A stretch of 7,996 nt of DNA, from assembly GCA_003131705.1 (NCBI GenBank), contig PKUY01000333.1, positions 6,480 to 14,475 of the forward strand, given 5' to 3'. Made by a program: the position numbers and the translations under genes. Source of the DNA: Acidobacteriota bacterium. GTDB taxonomy: Bacteria > Acidobacteriota > Terriglobia > Acidiferrales > UBA7541. Below the pieces are notes generated by a model. The model worked only from the letters and a program-made list of their open reading frames with translations, did not search any database and was not told where the DNA came from. Shown here piece by piece: positions 1 through 6,114 of the stretch. Every line of letters begins with the position of its first letter. The stretch's first letter is position 1.

Positions 1-286
1 TGTCGGCCGATTCGGCCATGAAATGCACGCCGCAGAACACAATCACATCCGCGTTGGTCTTCGCCGCGGCTTGCGAGAGCTTCAGCGAATCGGCAACCAC
101 ATCGGCCACATCCTGTACTTCGGCACGCTGATAGTGGTGAGCGAGAATAATTGCGTTTCGTTCGACGCAAAGCGCGCGCACCCGTTTCTGCTTCCTGTGA
201 ATTTCCTCGAGCGTGTCCGGCACGTTCTCAACGATCGGAAGCGTGTAACGGCTCTCGAAGCTTGGTTCCACAACTGTGCTGGCCAT
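1..286 (-). CDS. nadA: Quinolinate synthase NadA, N-terminal part (cut by window edge)
   Basis: NadA is a cytosolic [4Fe-4S] enzyme that condenses iminoaspartate with dihydroxyacetone phosphate to give quinolinate, the first committed intermediate of de novo NAD synthesis. Only the first 95 residues lie here. Visible family signatures are AIILAHHYQ (residues 45-53, with the substrate-contacting His pair), the [13 protein letters not shown] run (56-68), and [12 protein letters not shown] (81-92), whose Cys85 matches the first iron-sulfur ligand of the family. The start is the ATG at 286-284, preceded by a purine-rich AGGGAGAAG. It begins 24 bases after the nadC stop on the same strand, so it is almost certainly the third gene of the niaR-nadC-nadA operon. 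The aspartate oxidase gene (nadB) is not in the window. The rest of the protein, including the other two cluster cysteines, is off the left edge. Identification is confident from motifs and context. Confidence 0.95.
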   Translation of the reverse strand, partial: MASTVVEPSFESRYTLPIVENVPDTLEEIHRKQKRVRALCVERNAIILAHHYQRAEVQDVADVVADSLKLSQAAAKTNADVIVFCGVHFMAESAD

Positions 287-310
287 GGCGGTTTTCTTCT
301 CCCTATGAAG

Positions 311-1270
311 TTATGAAATTCTCTGGCAAAGATCGAGCGCGCGAGCCGAATGTGTGAGAGCGCCGATCGAAATCGCATCCACGCCGCGCGCCCCATACGC
401 CTCCACGTTCGATTCCGAAATTCCTCCACTCGCTTCGATCAGAGTGTGCTCCCACAAATTTTCTCGTCGGAGCATATCGACAATCGCGCCGGTTTGATCG
501 GGCGTCATGTTGTCGAGCAACAGGAGGCAGGGATACAGTTCCGAGGCTTCGTCCTGCAGACGGCGAAAAGTTTGGGCTGACGCGCGCGCCGCATTATCAC
601 CGCTCACCTCCACTTCAATGAATGCTGATTCCCCGCGAAACTTCCAGGCCCTCTCGATCGCCATCGGAGCCGCTTCTTCCTCGCGGCTGGCCAGCAACGC
701 GAGGTGATTGTTCTTAATCAGAATGGCGTCGCCCAGGCCGAGCCGGTGCGTGCCGCCGCTCCCGAGATGCAGAGCGCGCTTATCGAGCAGACCCCACGGA
801 GTTTTTCGCGTGCCAACGACACGAGTACCTGGGTAGCGCTCGCTGAGGCGCCGCTGGAGACAGCGGGAAGCTGTGGCAATTCCGCTCAGTCTCTGCAGAA
901 GATTCAGACCGACTCGTTCGAGCGAAAGCAGCGTCGCTTCCTCGCCTTCGGTGCGCAGCAATATGTCGCCCGGCCGTATCGCGTCGCCATCTTTCTTCTC
1001 GAACGCCACACCGACGCCATGCGCTTGCACCATAAAGGCAAATTCCTCAAGGCCCGCGGCCACTCCTCCCTCGCGCGCCAAAATGACGGCGCGTGCGTGG
1101 CTGCTTTTCATTCCCAGGGCTTCCGCGGTCAAATCCCCGCCAGCGAGATCGGTCAGCAAGAGCTCGTCCATGAACGTGCGAACCGAATGCCGATAACTGG
1201 GATTTTCAAGCGTGAGGCTCGTGCCCCGGCAAAAGGCTTGATCGAGTCGTTGTTGTCGTGTCGCGTTCAT
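311..1270 (-). CDS. nadC: Nicotinate-nucleotide pyrophosphorylase (carboxylating), quinolinate phosphoribosyltransferase
   Basis: NadC converts quinolinate and PRPP to nicotinate mononucleotide, CO2 and pyrophosphate, following NadA in the cytosol. The 319-residue protein has an N-terminal alpha/beta sandwich (about 30-135) and then the barrel. Visible active-site elements are GTRKT (153-157), G-G-T-H-R (172-176), L-I-K (184-186), I-E-V-E-V (218-222), L-L-D-N-M (251-255), E-A-S-G-G-I (279-284) and the phosphate-binding G-V-D-A-I-S-I-G-A-L-T-H-S (296-308). It is longer than the usual roughly 280 residues because of an N-terminal extension. It also reads TRKTPWGLLDK and LIKNNH where the classical enzymes read TRKTTPGLR and LIKDNH, so it belongs to a divergent subclass. 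The ATG at 1270 follows an AGGGA-type ribosome site and lies 22 bases after the niaR stop. Close spacing on both sides indicates one transcript with niaR and nadA. Confidence 0.95.
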   Translation of the reverse strand: MNATRQQRLDQAFCRGTSLTLENPSYRHSVRTFMDELLLTDLAGGDLTAEALGMKSSHARAVILAREGGVAAGLEEFAFMVQAHGVGVAFEKKDGDAIRPGDILLRTEGEEATLLSLERVGLNLLQRLSGIATASRCLQRRLSERYPGTRVVGTRKTPWGLLDKRALHLGSGGTHRLGLGDAILIKNNHLALLASREEEAAPMAIERAWKFRGESAFIEVEVSGDNAARASAQTFRRLQDEASELYPCLLLLDNMTPDQTGAIVDMLRRENLWEHTLIEASGGISESNVEAYGARGVDAISIGALTHSARALDLCQRIS

Positions 1271-1292
1271 CCCAAGTCCCTGCCGCCTGTGC

Positions 1293-1862
1293 CTACTTTA
1301 AGAGGAAACCCCGCGCGCGAAGCCGCGTCTTCGCCTGCGAAATCATTTCGGGCCGCGAAGCCTCCACCGTGTGCAGGTGAACTCCGCCTGTCAGAGAGGA
1401 CAGCAGCGCCGCCCGCGACGTGCGTACCTGCGCCAGAAAATCCTGCACGTCCGCCCGCGATTCGATCATCAAAGAGCCGCTCAGTTCGCCATATACCGGG
1501 TGCTCGACGATTACGTCCAGCACCTTGACGCCGTAATCAACGAGGATTTGGAGCTCTTCCTCGGTGCGCTCCGGTTCATGGCGGGACGCCAAAATGGCTC
1601 GATGCGGGCGGGTGGGACCCTTCGGCAAACGGTAGCCCCTCGGAGTGGCGAGAATTTCCTCGCCGCTCGCCCGTAGAATCGCGACGTCTTGCACCAGGCA
1701 TTGCCTGCTCACTCGAAAATGTTTTGCCAGCTCCTCGCCCCGGATCGGAGCGCCGTGAGCCCGCATCCACTGGACGATCCTGCGTCGGCGCCGGTTGCTG
1801 GCGGAGTCCAGCCGCTGGTCTGACCGCCTTTTTCTCTTCGTTGATCGCGTGGAAGATTTCAT
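1293..1862 (-). CDS. niaR: NiaR-type niacin-responsive transcriptional repressor (HTH_11 + 3H domain)
   Basis: NiaR (YrxA) proteins repress NAD synthesis and niacin salvage genes when niacin is plentiful. This 189-residue protein starts with a very basic segment (residues 7-28). A winged helix follows at about 25-80, with V-S-R-Q-C-L-V-Q-D-V as recognition helix and A-T-P-R-G-Y-R-L as wing. A 3H ligand/metal domain then covers about 88-187. Its putative metal ligands are His95, Glu103, His162 and His164. Their spacing closely resembles the metal site described for the Thermotoga family member TM1602, and H-P-V-Y-G (121-125) and G-G-V-H-L-H-T-V-E (159-167) are family hallmarks. It is the first gene of the niaR-nadC-nadA unit, so it probably controls its own operon; an inverted repeat lies 32 bases upstream of its start. 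The ATG at 1862 has only a weak ribosome site (ACGGG immediately before it). Annotation as NiaR is confident; the effector is inferred from the family. Confidence 0.9.
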   Translation of the reverse strand: MKSSTRSTKRKRRSDQRLDSASNRRRRRIVQWMRAHGAPIRGEELAKHFRVSRQCLVQDVAILRASGEEILATPRGYRLPKGPTRPHRAILASRHEPERTEEELQILVDYGVKVLDVIVEHPVYGELSGSLMIESRADVQDFLAQVRTSRAALLSSLTGGVHLHTVEASRPEMISQAKTRLRARGFLLK

Positions 1863-1893
1863 CCCGTATCTGTCTTGTCAGCTATCTAGTCTG

Positions 1894-1914
1894 GTGTCAC
1901 GTCTGATGTGACGC
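1894..1914. promoter_or_regulatory. Candidate NiaR operator upstream of niaR-nadC-nadA
   Basis: A near-perfect palindrome contains GTCAC and GTGAC arms seven bases apart; 17 of the 21 positions in 1894-1914 agree with the reverse complement. It lies 32 bases upstream of the niaR start, where a repressor would block transcription, and 90 bases upstream of the divergent PilZ gene. That NiaR is the protein that binds is inferred only from position and from frequent autoregulation in this family. Confidence 0.55.
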
Positions 1915-1930
1915 TTTTAGTTTAGCACCA

Positions 1931-1967
1931 AATATGACGTTTACTCTAGCGCTGCCCACGTCACATT
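1931..1967. promoter_or_regulatory. Second inverted repeat (TGACGT...ACGTCA) in the niaR/PilZ divergent intergenic region
   Basis: TGACGT at 1935-1940 is mirrored by ACGTCA at 1958-1963. The match extends outward to AAT...ATT (9 of 10 paired positions per arm) across a 17-base spacer. The arms resemble those of the 1894-1914 palindrome (shared core GTGACG or TGACGT), giving four related half-sites within 75 bases between two divergent genes. This may be an auxiliary operator. No convincing -35/-10 pair could be fixed in this interval. Confidence 0.35.
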
Positions 1968-2003
1968 TTTACACCGGCGGAGATCAGGTTAGGCGATAGT
2001 GAA

Positions 2004-2366
2004 ATGGAGCTTGTTTCCTGGAAAGGCTGGGCTGCAGTGGCGAAAGATTTACGACGAAGCGAACGCGTGCTGATAGACGTGCCACTCATGATCTCCGGGA
2101 AATCCGCGGACCAAAAGCCTTTTCGCGAAGAAACTTTCACCGTCACCGTGAGCGCTCATGGCGCTCTCGTGATGCTGGCGGAGAGAGTGGATCTGGGACA
2201 AAAATTAGTCCTGATGAATCCCAGCAACTGGGACGAACGCGAAGGCCGAGTCGCGTATATGGGAAAGGTTCACGCGGGCCTGGCGCAAGTAGCCATCGAA
2301 TTTGCTCGGCCTTCCCCCGAATTCTGGCCGATCAGTTCTCCTCCCGCGAACTGGAAGACATGGTAA
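2004..2366 (+). CDS. PilZ-domain protein, probable cyclic-di-GMP receptor
   Basis: PilZ domains bind cyclic di-GMP and pass the signal to partner proteins. This 120-residue protein is little more than one PilZ domain. It has the RxxxR element as R-R-S-E-R (Arg17 to Arg21), followed by the beta-barrel strands. The second motif, normally [D/N]xSxxG, appears as T-V-S-A-H-G (48-53), with Thr in place of the acidic or amide residue. The tail P-S-P-E-F-W-P-I-S-S-P-P-A-N-W resembles a form I associate with Acidobacteriota PilZ proteins. There is no signal peptide or membrane helix, so it should be cytosolic. It is divergent from niaR and convergent with a second PilZ gene. The ATG at 2004 has only a modest upstream AGG. 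Its target is unknown, and the Thr substitution leaves ligand affinity uncertain. Confidence 0.85.
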   Translation: MELVSWKGWAAVAKDLRRSERVLIDVPLMISGKSADQKPFREETFTVTVSAHGALVMLAERVDLGQKLVLMNPSNWDEREGRVAYMGKVHAGLAQVAIEFARPSPEFWPISSPPANWKTW

Positions 2367-2422
2367 GGGCGCCCTCGGCTGCTAGGTAGTTGCGGGGTTT
2401 TGAGTGGAGAACGGCAAAAGGT

Positions 2423-2452
2423 AAGAATCCGAAAGTCTCTTGAGCGATTCTT
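2423..2452. other. Inverted repeat between the convergent PilZ genes, weak terminator candidate
   Basis: AAGAATC (2423-2429) is exactly mirrored by GATTCTT (2446-2452), with a 16-base loop that contains a smaller CTC-TT-GAG pairing. It lies in the 95-base gap between two convergent genes, where a bidirectional terminator is expected. It is AT-rich and lacks a clear T-run on either side. Confidence 0.25.
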
Positions 2453-2461
2453 GTGAATGTA

Positions 2462-2815
2462 TCAAGAAGTGAGTTCTGCCAGCCACGAATCGAGAATCTT
2501 CAACTGATTGCCTGCCGGATCGCGGAACGCAACACCCATCCCCATCCCCTCCTGAACGTAAATGATTTCCCCAGGCGAGACAAATGTGCCCTGATCACGC
2601 GAGATGCACACATTGATCAGTGACTCGACGGGAAGGGGATTCAGAACATCCACGTAGCAGCCTTTGCGGCTGATTTCAGAGATGCGGCCGGACATACGCG
2701 TGTCGCTCGCCACGTCCACGATTTCAGCGGTAGCGATCAGCGTGTAGCGCGGTACTACGCGCCACCCGAGGCTTGACGTACCAGAAGCCGTTGGAGTGCC
2801 TGCCGATTCGCCCAT
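2462..2815 (-). CDS. PilZ-domain protein, probable cyclic-di-GMP receptor
   Basis: This second single-domain PilZ protein has 117 residues. After a Ser/Thr/Gly-rich N-terminal segment (1-17) comes RxxxR as R-V-V-P-R (Arg19 to Arg23), then the second motif as E-I-S-R-K-G (47-52), with Glu in the usual Asp/Asn position. The barrel carries N-P-L-P (59-62) and Y-V-Q-E-G-M-G-M-G-V-A-F (86-97), a combination I associate with Acidobacteriota PilZ proteins. A short C-terminal helix contains L-D-S-W-L-A-E-L. It is clearly a different subfamily from the PilZ protein facing it, so this is not a recent tandem duplication. The ATG at 2815 has an upstream AGAGG. It is probably cytosolic and its partner is unknown. 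The two retained arginines and the Ser/Gly pair make c-di-GMP binding plausible. Confidence 0.85.
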   Translation of the reverse strand: MGESAGTPTASGTSSLGWRVVPRYTLIATAEIVDVASDTRMSGRISEISRKGCYVDVLNPLPVESLINVCISRDQGTFVSPGEIIYVQEGMGMGVAFRDPAGNQLKILDSWLAELTS

Positions 2816-3427
2816 GGTTGTGAGCCTCTAGCTGTTGGGAGCAGAGTGGCATAACATTCGATCCAGCACTAGTCCCGCGAGCCCGCGTGATGCGAAAAGG
2901 AAAACAGTATGTTCCCCCCTTACAAACCCCAGTGCGGCCCAGTCAAGCCCGCGACCGAGATTGGAGGATCTTGGGCTTAGCAATTCGCCCGCCTGAAGCT
3001 AGATTTTGAGGGCTTCCGACCAACTCTTTATTTTCTTCCTGTGCTCAAAGTTGCACTGGGGATATGCCATTTGCTTCTAATCATAAGCAAGGGGGTACTA
3101 GAGCATAGCGAAACTTAGATCTTTCTCCCTTGTCCGGAATCATAACTCAGCAATATCCGTATACTCGGCCTCTTGCGCCCTAACCGGGAGGTATTGCCAT
3201 CATCTTAGATGGAGGCAGGGCAGGAATGTTCCCCCTTCTGGAGGGCGTGCCTCCACCGCGAATACGTGCGGAAGATACGCAGGGATTTTGCCGCAGTACC
3301 CGCTTATTTTGGCGAAACAAAGTACCTCAAATCGGTTGATTCCGAACGACGAAAGCTTTATCGTCCATTAAGTTGCGGGCTACTAGGCGACCGTGTTCCA
3401 ACTTGAAACAGTCCAGTGGGGCTATCT
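2816..3427. other. Long intergenic region without a convincing gene; small hairpins
   Basis: About 610 bases separate two divergent genes. A 65-codon open frame at 3209-3406 has no properly spaced ribosome site and no recognisable motif, so it is not called. Structures seen are TTGCTT/AAGCAA (3071-3090), CCATC/GATGG (3197-3212) and a perfect six-pair hairpin TGGAGG-GCGTG-CCTCCA (3239-3255). The motif ATGTTCCCCC occurs twice, at about 2909 and 3226. A good -10-like hexamer TATACT lies at 3160-3165, without a matching -35. The interval may hold a long leader for the downstream regulator, a small RNA or a decayed gene; nothing decides between these. Confidence 0.5.
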
Positions 3428-4234
3428 ATGCGTCCAGGGGAACAGCTCAGGGAACTTCGTAATCGCTTGGGGGTTACAACACGCGAGGTCGAGGAATTCA
3501 GCCGAACGATTGCCGAAGATCGGCTCAATGAGGAGTTCTACATCTCGAATGCATGGCTGACGCAACTCGAGAACAAAAACTCTATCCCGAGTATTTATAA
3601 GCTCTACAGCCTCAGCGTAATTTACCGTACGAAGTTCAACGACCTACTCACCGTCTTCGGAATCGATTTGAGCGCCACGTCGCGTTACCAACTCGCGCTG
3701 CCGCTGCAGAACACACATCTGACTTCGTTTGAGCCACCCGACCCCGAAAAGCCAATTACGTTCCCGGTGCGTTTCGACAAGAGCTTTAGCCTGGAGACTA
3801 CGAGCTTGATTTCGCGGATGGTCGAGGTTTGGGGAGAAGTCCCTATCGCATTGATTCAAAAGCTCGATGTGCGCCACTGCCAGTACGGATACGTCGGGAT
3901 GGAGGACTTCACAATGTATCCACTGCTGCGACCGGGCTCCTTCGTGCAGATCGACAGCCACGCCAGCCGCATGCAGCAGGCTTCGTCCTGGCGGACGGAA
4001 TTCGACCGGCCGATTTACTTCGTTGAATTGAGGGACGGCTACGCGTGCTCGTGGTGTGAGATTCGGGGATCGCAGCTGACGCTGATTCCACACCCGTTGT
4101 CAGGCTGTACGATCAGGCAATTCACTTATCCCTCAGAGGCGGAAATCGTAGGACAGGTAACCGGCGTGGCTATGCGGCTGATCCCGCCGGATGCAGGACC
4201 AGACGAGACTCCAAGATTGCCAAGGCGATCTTGA
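3428..4234 (+). CDS. XRE-family helix-turn-helix regulator with S24/LexA-like C-terminal domain
   Basis: This probable cytosolic DNA-binding regulator has 268 residues from the ATG at 3428. Residues 3-78 form an XRE-type helix-turn-helix (G-E-Q-L-R-E-L-R-N-R-L-G then I-S-N-A-W-L-T-Q-L-E-N), with an unusually long insertion between the first helices. Residues about 150-252 resemble the beta-rich S24/LexA C-terminal fold: M-E-D-F-T-M-Y-P-L-L-R-P-G-S-F-V-Q-I-D, then R-P-I-Y-F-V-E, L-I-P-H-P and I-V-G-Q-V-T-G-V. The position matching the nucleophilic Ser is Thr162, and no obvious catalytic Lys is seen, so self-cleavage is unlikely. An in-frame GTG at 3416 could add four residues, but the ATG is preferred because GTGGGG lies eight bases before it. 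The last 65 bases overlap the convergent gene. Its targets and signal are not known. Confidence 0.8.
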   Translation: MRPGEQLRELRNRLGVTTREVEEFSRTIAEDRLNEEFYISNAWLTQLENKNSIPSIYKLYSLSVIYRTKFNDLLTVFGIDLSATSRYQLALPLQNTHLTSFEPPDPEKPITFPVRFDKSFSLETTSLISRMVEVWGEVPIALIQKLDVRHCQYGYVGMEDFTMYPLLRPGSFVQIDSHASRMQQASSWRTEFDRPIYFVELRDGYACSWCEIRGSQLTLIPHPLSGCTIRQFTYPSEAEIVGQVTGVAMRLIPPDAGPDETPRLPRRS

Positions 4235-4625
4235 AACTGGAAAATAGAAACTGCGCCGAAAGCGGATCGCTTTCGACGGGGACGGCCACGCGATAGGGTT
4301 CGAGTTTCCTCCACGCAGTCACAAAATCGCTGGGGCTGGTGCGGGTGGAATCCATATACGCTTCCATCTGGCAGACTAAATCCTCGACGGAACATCCCAC
4401 GAGGTGCCGGAATGCCTCGCGATGACAATCGGCAAGCGCTTCACACGCTACTTCCTGGCTGAAGCGCGAAGCCAGGCCGTCATGATAGTAAAGGCCTGTG
4501 TTGTAATCCCGCATGGATGCCAGATAGATCAGCCGGTCGAGCGATCGCGGCATGTCCGAAAGAGTGCGGTGGCGGAGATCGTCGGCTGCCTGTTGCACAT
4601 CCAATCGTCTGGGGCCTGAAATCAC
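4170..4625 (-). CDS. Conserved-looking hypothetical protein, 151 residues
   Basis: I do not recognise a named family. The protein is soluble, mostly helical and rich in charged residues. A distinctive central segment contains L-D-R-L-I-Y-L-A-S-M-R-D-Y-N-T-G (29-44) and then Y-Y-H-D-G-L-A-S-R-F (46-55), the kind of motif-dense stretch that suggests a conserved family. The start is the GTG at 4625, 10 bases after the stop of the upstream gene, with a weak GGGAT ahead of it. Met25 is an alternative start that keeps the core. It is the last gene of a three-gene unit with a membrane-anchored protein and a seven-helix membrane protein, so a role on the cytoplasmic side of that system is a reasonable inference. 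Its 3' end overlaps the plus-strand XRE regulator by 65 bases. Confidence 0.75.
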   Translation of the reverse strand: MISGPRRLDVQQAADDLRHRTLSDMPRSLDRLIYLASMRDYNTGLYYHDGLASRFSQEVACEALADCHREAFRHLVGCSVEDLVCQMEAYMDSTRTSPSDFVTAWRKLEPYRVAVPVESDPLSAQFLFSSFKIALAILESRLVLHPAGSAA

Positions 4626-4635
4626 CGTCGTATCC

Positions 4636-5214
4636 CTATGACTGCGCCGTTCCAGCAGATCGATCCGCGAATGTGCTTAGTGGGGACGGGGTCAAGAACG
4701 CGAGAGCCTTCTCTGAAACGTCGCACAACCTGGCCGCGGCCGCCGCAGTGGTTTGTACCATGCGTGGCGCAGCGTAAGGCCCTCGCATATAGAGGAACGC
4801 CCGCAGCGCGCGGCACGTCAGCAGGAGAGCCGCAAAATCAAAGGCCAGCGTCATTTCAGTCTTGAACTTCAGTTTGGCATAAAAGCGCGCTGCACCGAGA
4901 TGGAAACGCCTCAGGCTCACAACTTCGCTGCGAACCTGGTCCACCCATGCCAGAGCAATCCTCTTCCGTTCCTTGCGAAACATCTCTTGGACGTGCTTGG
5001 GCGTATGGTTGGCCACGTATTCGAAATCCTCTCTCGCAAAGATCCGACCTACCAACTCCGGAGGGAGCAGGCCAGATTGCAGCGAGTTAAGCGCCTGTCG
5101 GGCCTCCACGAGAACTTTCGAACTGCCCTCCGTCCGCGGGTTCCGTCGAGAAAGAAAAAAGATCGACGAAAACAGCAGCGCCCCAACGAACAAGAATAGA
5201 ATTAGCTGAATCAC
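4636..5214 (-). CDS. Hypothetical membrane-anchored protein, 192 residues
   Basis: I do not recognise the family. From the chosen GTG start the protein begins directly with a hydrophobic helix (residues 2-20, I-Q-L-I-L-F-L-F-V-G-A-L-L-F-S-S-I-F-F), then S-R-R-N-P-R, so the body should stay on the cytoplasmic side. The body is helical and Arg/Lys-rich (about 55-125), with a further Ala/Leu-rich helix pair near 118-165. The GTG at 5214 is chosen because GTGA overlaps the TGA stop of the upstream gene and AAAGGTGG sits six to eight bases before it, a classic translational-coupling arrangement. An upstream ATG at 5280 would add 22 polar residues, hide the N-terminal helix and overlap the previous gene, so it is less likely. 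It probably works with the seven-helix protein encoded just before it. Confidence 0.75.
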   Translation of the reverse strand: MIQLILFLFVGALLFSSIFFLSRRNPRTEGSSKVLVEARQALNSLQSGLLPPELVGRIFAREDFEYVANHTPKHVQEMFRKERKRIALAWVDQVRSEVVSLRRFHLGAARFYAKLKFKTEMTLAFDFAALLLTCRALRAFLYMRGPYAAPRMVQTTAAAAARLCDVSEKALAFLTPSPLSTFADRSAGTAQS

Positions 5215-5972
5215 GGACGTGCCACCTTTCCCAGGGAAGAGCGCATGCCGCCCATCAGGCTCCGGGTTCTCGCCACACAAGTTTCATAATCTGCTTCAAG
5301 CTGAATGCTTCGCTCGGCCACAGGATTCGGCTGGTAGGACCAGAGAGTCACCGACCAAACGATCAGCGAGATATCATAAGAGAGCGGTTGAACCACTTTC
5401 CAGACTTCATCAAAGCGAACACCTGCGTAGGATCTTACCGCCAGAATCACGAGACTCGTTGCGACGTACAGTCCGTAGCCGGCAATCATTCCTTTCATGT
5501 TTTTCCCAATGGCGATCCCGTAGTAAGAAATCACGCAGGATACAGCGCAAATGAAAATCGCCTGGACTGTTCGCAGGTTTCTTTCAAGTTCCACCATCGT
5601 CCCCGCCGGAGACCATTGTGAGCGCATCAGGGGGTAAGCGAGCGCAAAGCAAAAGATTACGCCGAAAACGATGAAACCGGTGACTCGAGCAAACTTTTCG
5701 GCTCCCGGGTAAGGAGACAGAACATGGTTGAAAATCTCCAAAAGAATGCCATACCCAGAAATAAGGCTTACGAGCTGCGCGCCCCAATACCACATTCCAG
5801 ATGACGTCGAATCCTGGGCGTAGACAAAATAGGTGAGAACGGAGACGAACAGGACACAGCCACTGTAAGCGTAGAAAAACGGATACCTTGAGACGAACTT
5901 CCCTTGAAAACCTCGGAACAAAATGAGCGCCTCGAGGAGGATGCCTACCGACCAAATTGTCCAAGACAGCAT
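5211..5972 (-). CDS. Seven-helix integral membrane protein of unknown function
   Basis: The 253-residue protein has seven clear hydrophobic segments at about residues 3-19, 32-52, 62-84, 98-117, 134-154, 160-179 and 192-213, followed by a polar tail of about 40 residues. Basic residues cluster in loops 1 (Arg20, Lys25, Arg30), 3 (Lys93, Arg96), 5 (Lys157, Lys160) and the tail. By the positive-inside rule this places the N-terminus outside and the tail in the cytoplasm. No enzyme or transporter signature is recognised. It is first in a three-gene unit: its TGA overlaps the GTG of the next gene, which is followed after 10 bases by a third. The ATG at 5972 has a GAGG-type site about 12 bases upstream and a -10-like TAATAT near 6003-6008. 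Receptor, scaffold or sensor input are all possible; I do not assign a function. Confidence 0.8.
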   Translation of the reverse strand: MLSWTIWSVGILLEALILFRGFQGKFVSRYPFFYAYSGCVLFVSVLTYFVYAQDSTSSGMWYWGAQLVSLISGYGILLEIFNHVLSPYPGAEKFARVTGFIVFGVIFCFALAYPLMRSQWSPAGTMVELERNLRTVQAIFICAVSCVISYYGIAIGKNMKGMIAGYGLYVATSLVILAVRSYAGVRFDEVWKVVQPLSYDISLIVWSVTLWSYQPNPVAERSIQLEADYETCVARTRSLMGGMRSSLGKVARP

Positions 5973-6010
5973 GAGAGTACTCGCCTCGAGAATAGCAACC
6001 GGATATTAGC

Positions 6011-6044
6011 ACAAAGATAGAAGGGAGAAGCTGGACTTTCTCCC
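6011..6044 (-). terminator. Probable intrinsic terminator after the repeat-peptide gene
   Basis: Read on the minus strand, GGGAGAA (6044-6038) pairs exactly with TTCTCCC (6029-6023) around an eight-base loop, followed by a T-rich tract TTCTATCTTTGT. It lies about 70 bases past the stop of the repeat peptide and about 40 bases before the start of the seven-helix protein. It would therefore separate the two transcripts, at least partly. Confidence 0.45.
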
Positions 6045-6081
6045 CGCAATCATCGTAATCAGTTACCGTGTGCTAGTCTTC

Positions 6082-6109
6082 AGTACGAGTGTACTAAAGC
6101 GTTTAGTAC
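6082..6109. repeat. Overlapping inverted repeats just after the repeat-peptide stop
   Basis: GTACTAAA (6091-6098) is perfectly mirrored by TTTAGTAC (6102-6109) around GCG. The left GTACT also pairs with AGTAC (6082-6086) around GAGT, so two alternative hairpins share one arm. The block starts five bases past the stop of the minus-strand peptide gene. It has no T-run, so it may stabilise the 3' end of the mRNA or bind a protein. Confidence 0.5.
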
Positions 6110-6114
6110 TTACC

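Noticed and set aside
704..1528. Long plus-strand open frame opposite nadC and niaR
   Set aside because: It is antisense to two genes with clear catalytic and DNA-binding motifs, and its own translation shows no family features.
3209..3406. 65-residue open frame in the long intergenic region
   Set aside because: The nearest GGGAGG is about 17 bases from the ATG, no motif is recognised, and it contains a strong hairpin. Chance seems more likely.
3644..4093. Minus-strand open frame inside the XRE regulator
   Set aside because: It lies wholly within a gene with a recognisable HTH and S24-like domain and has no recognisable content.
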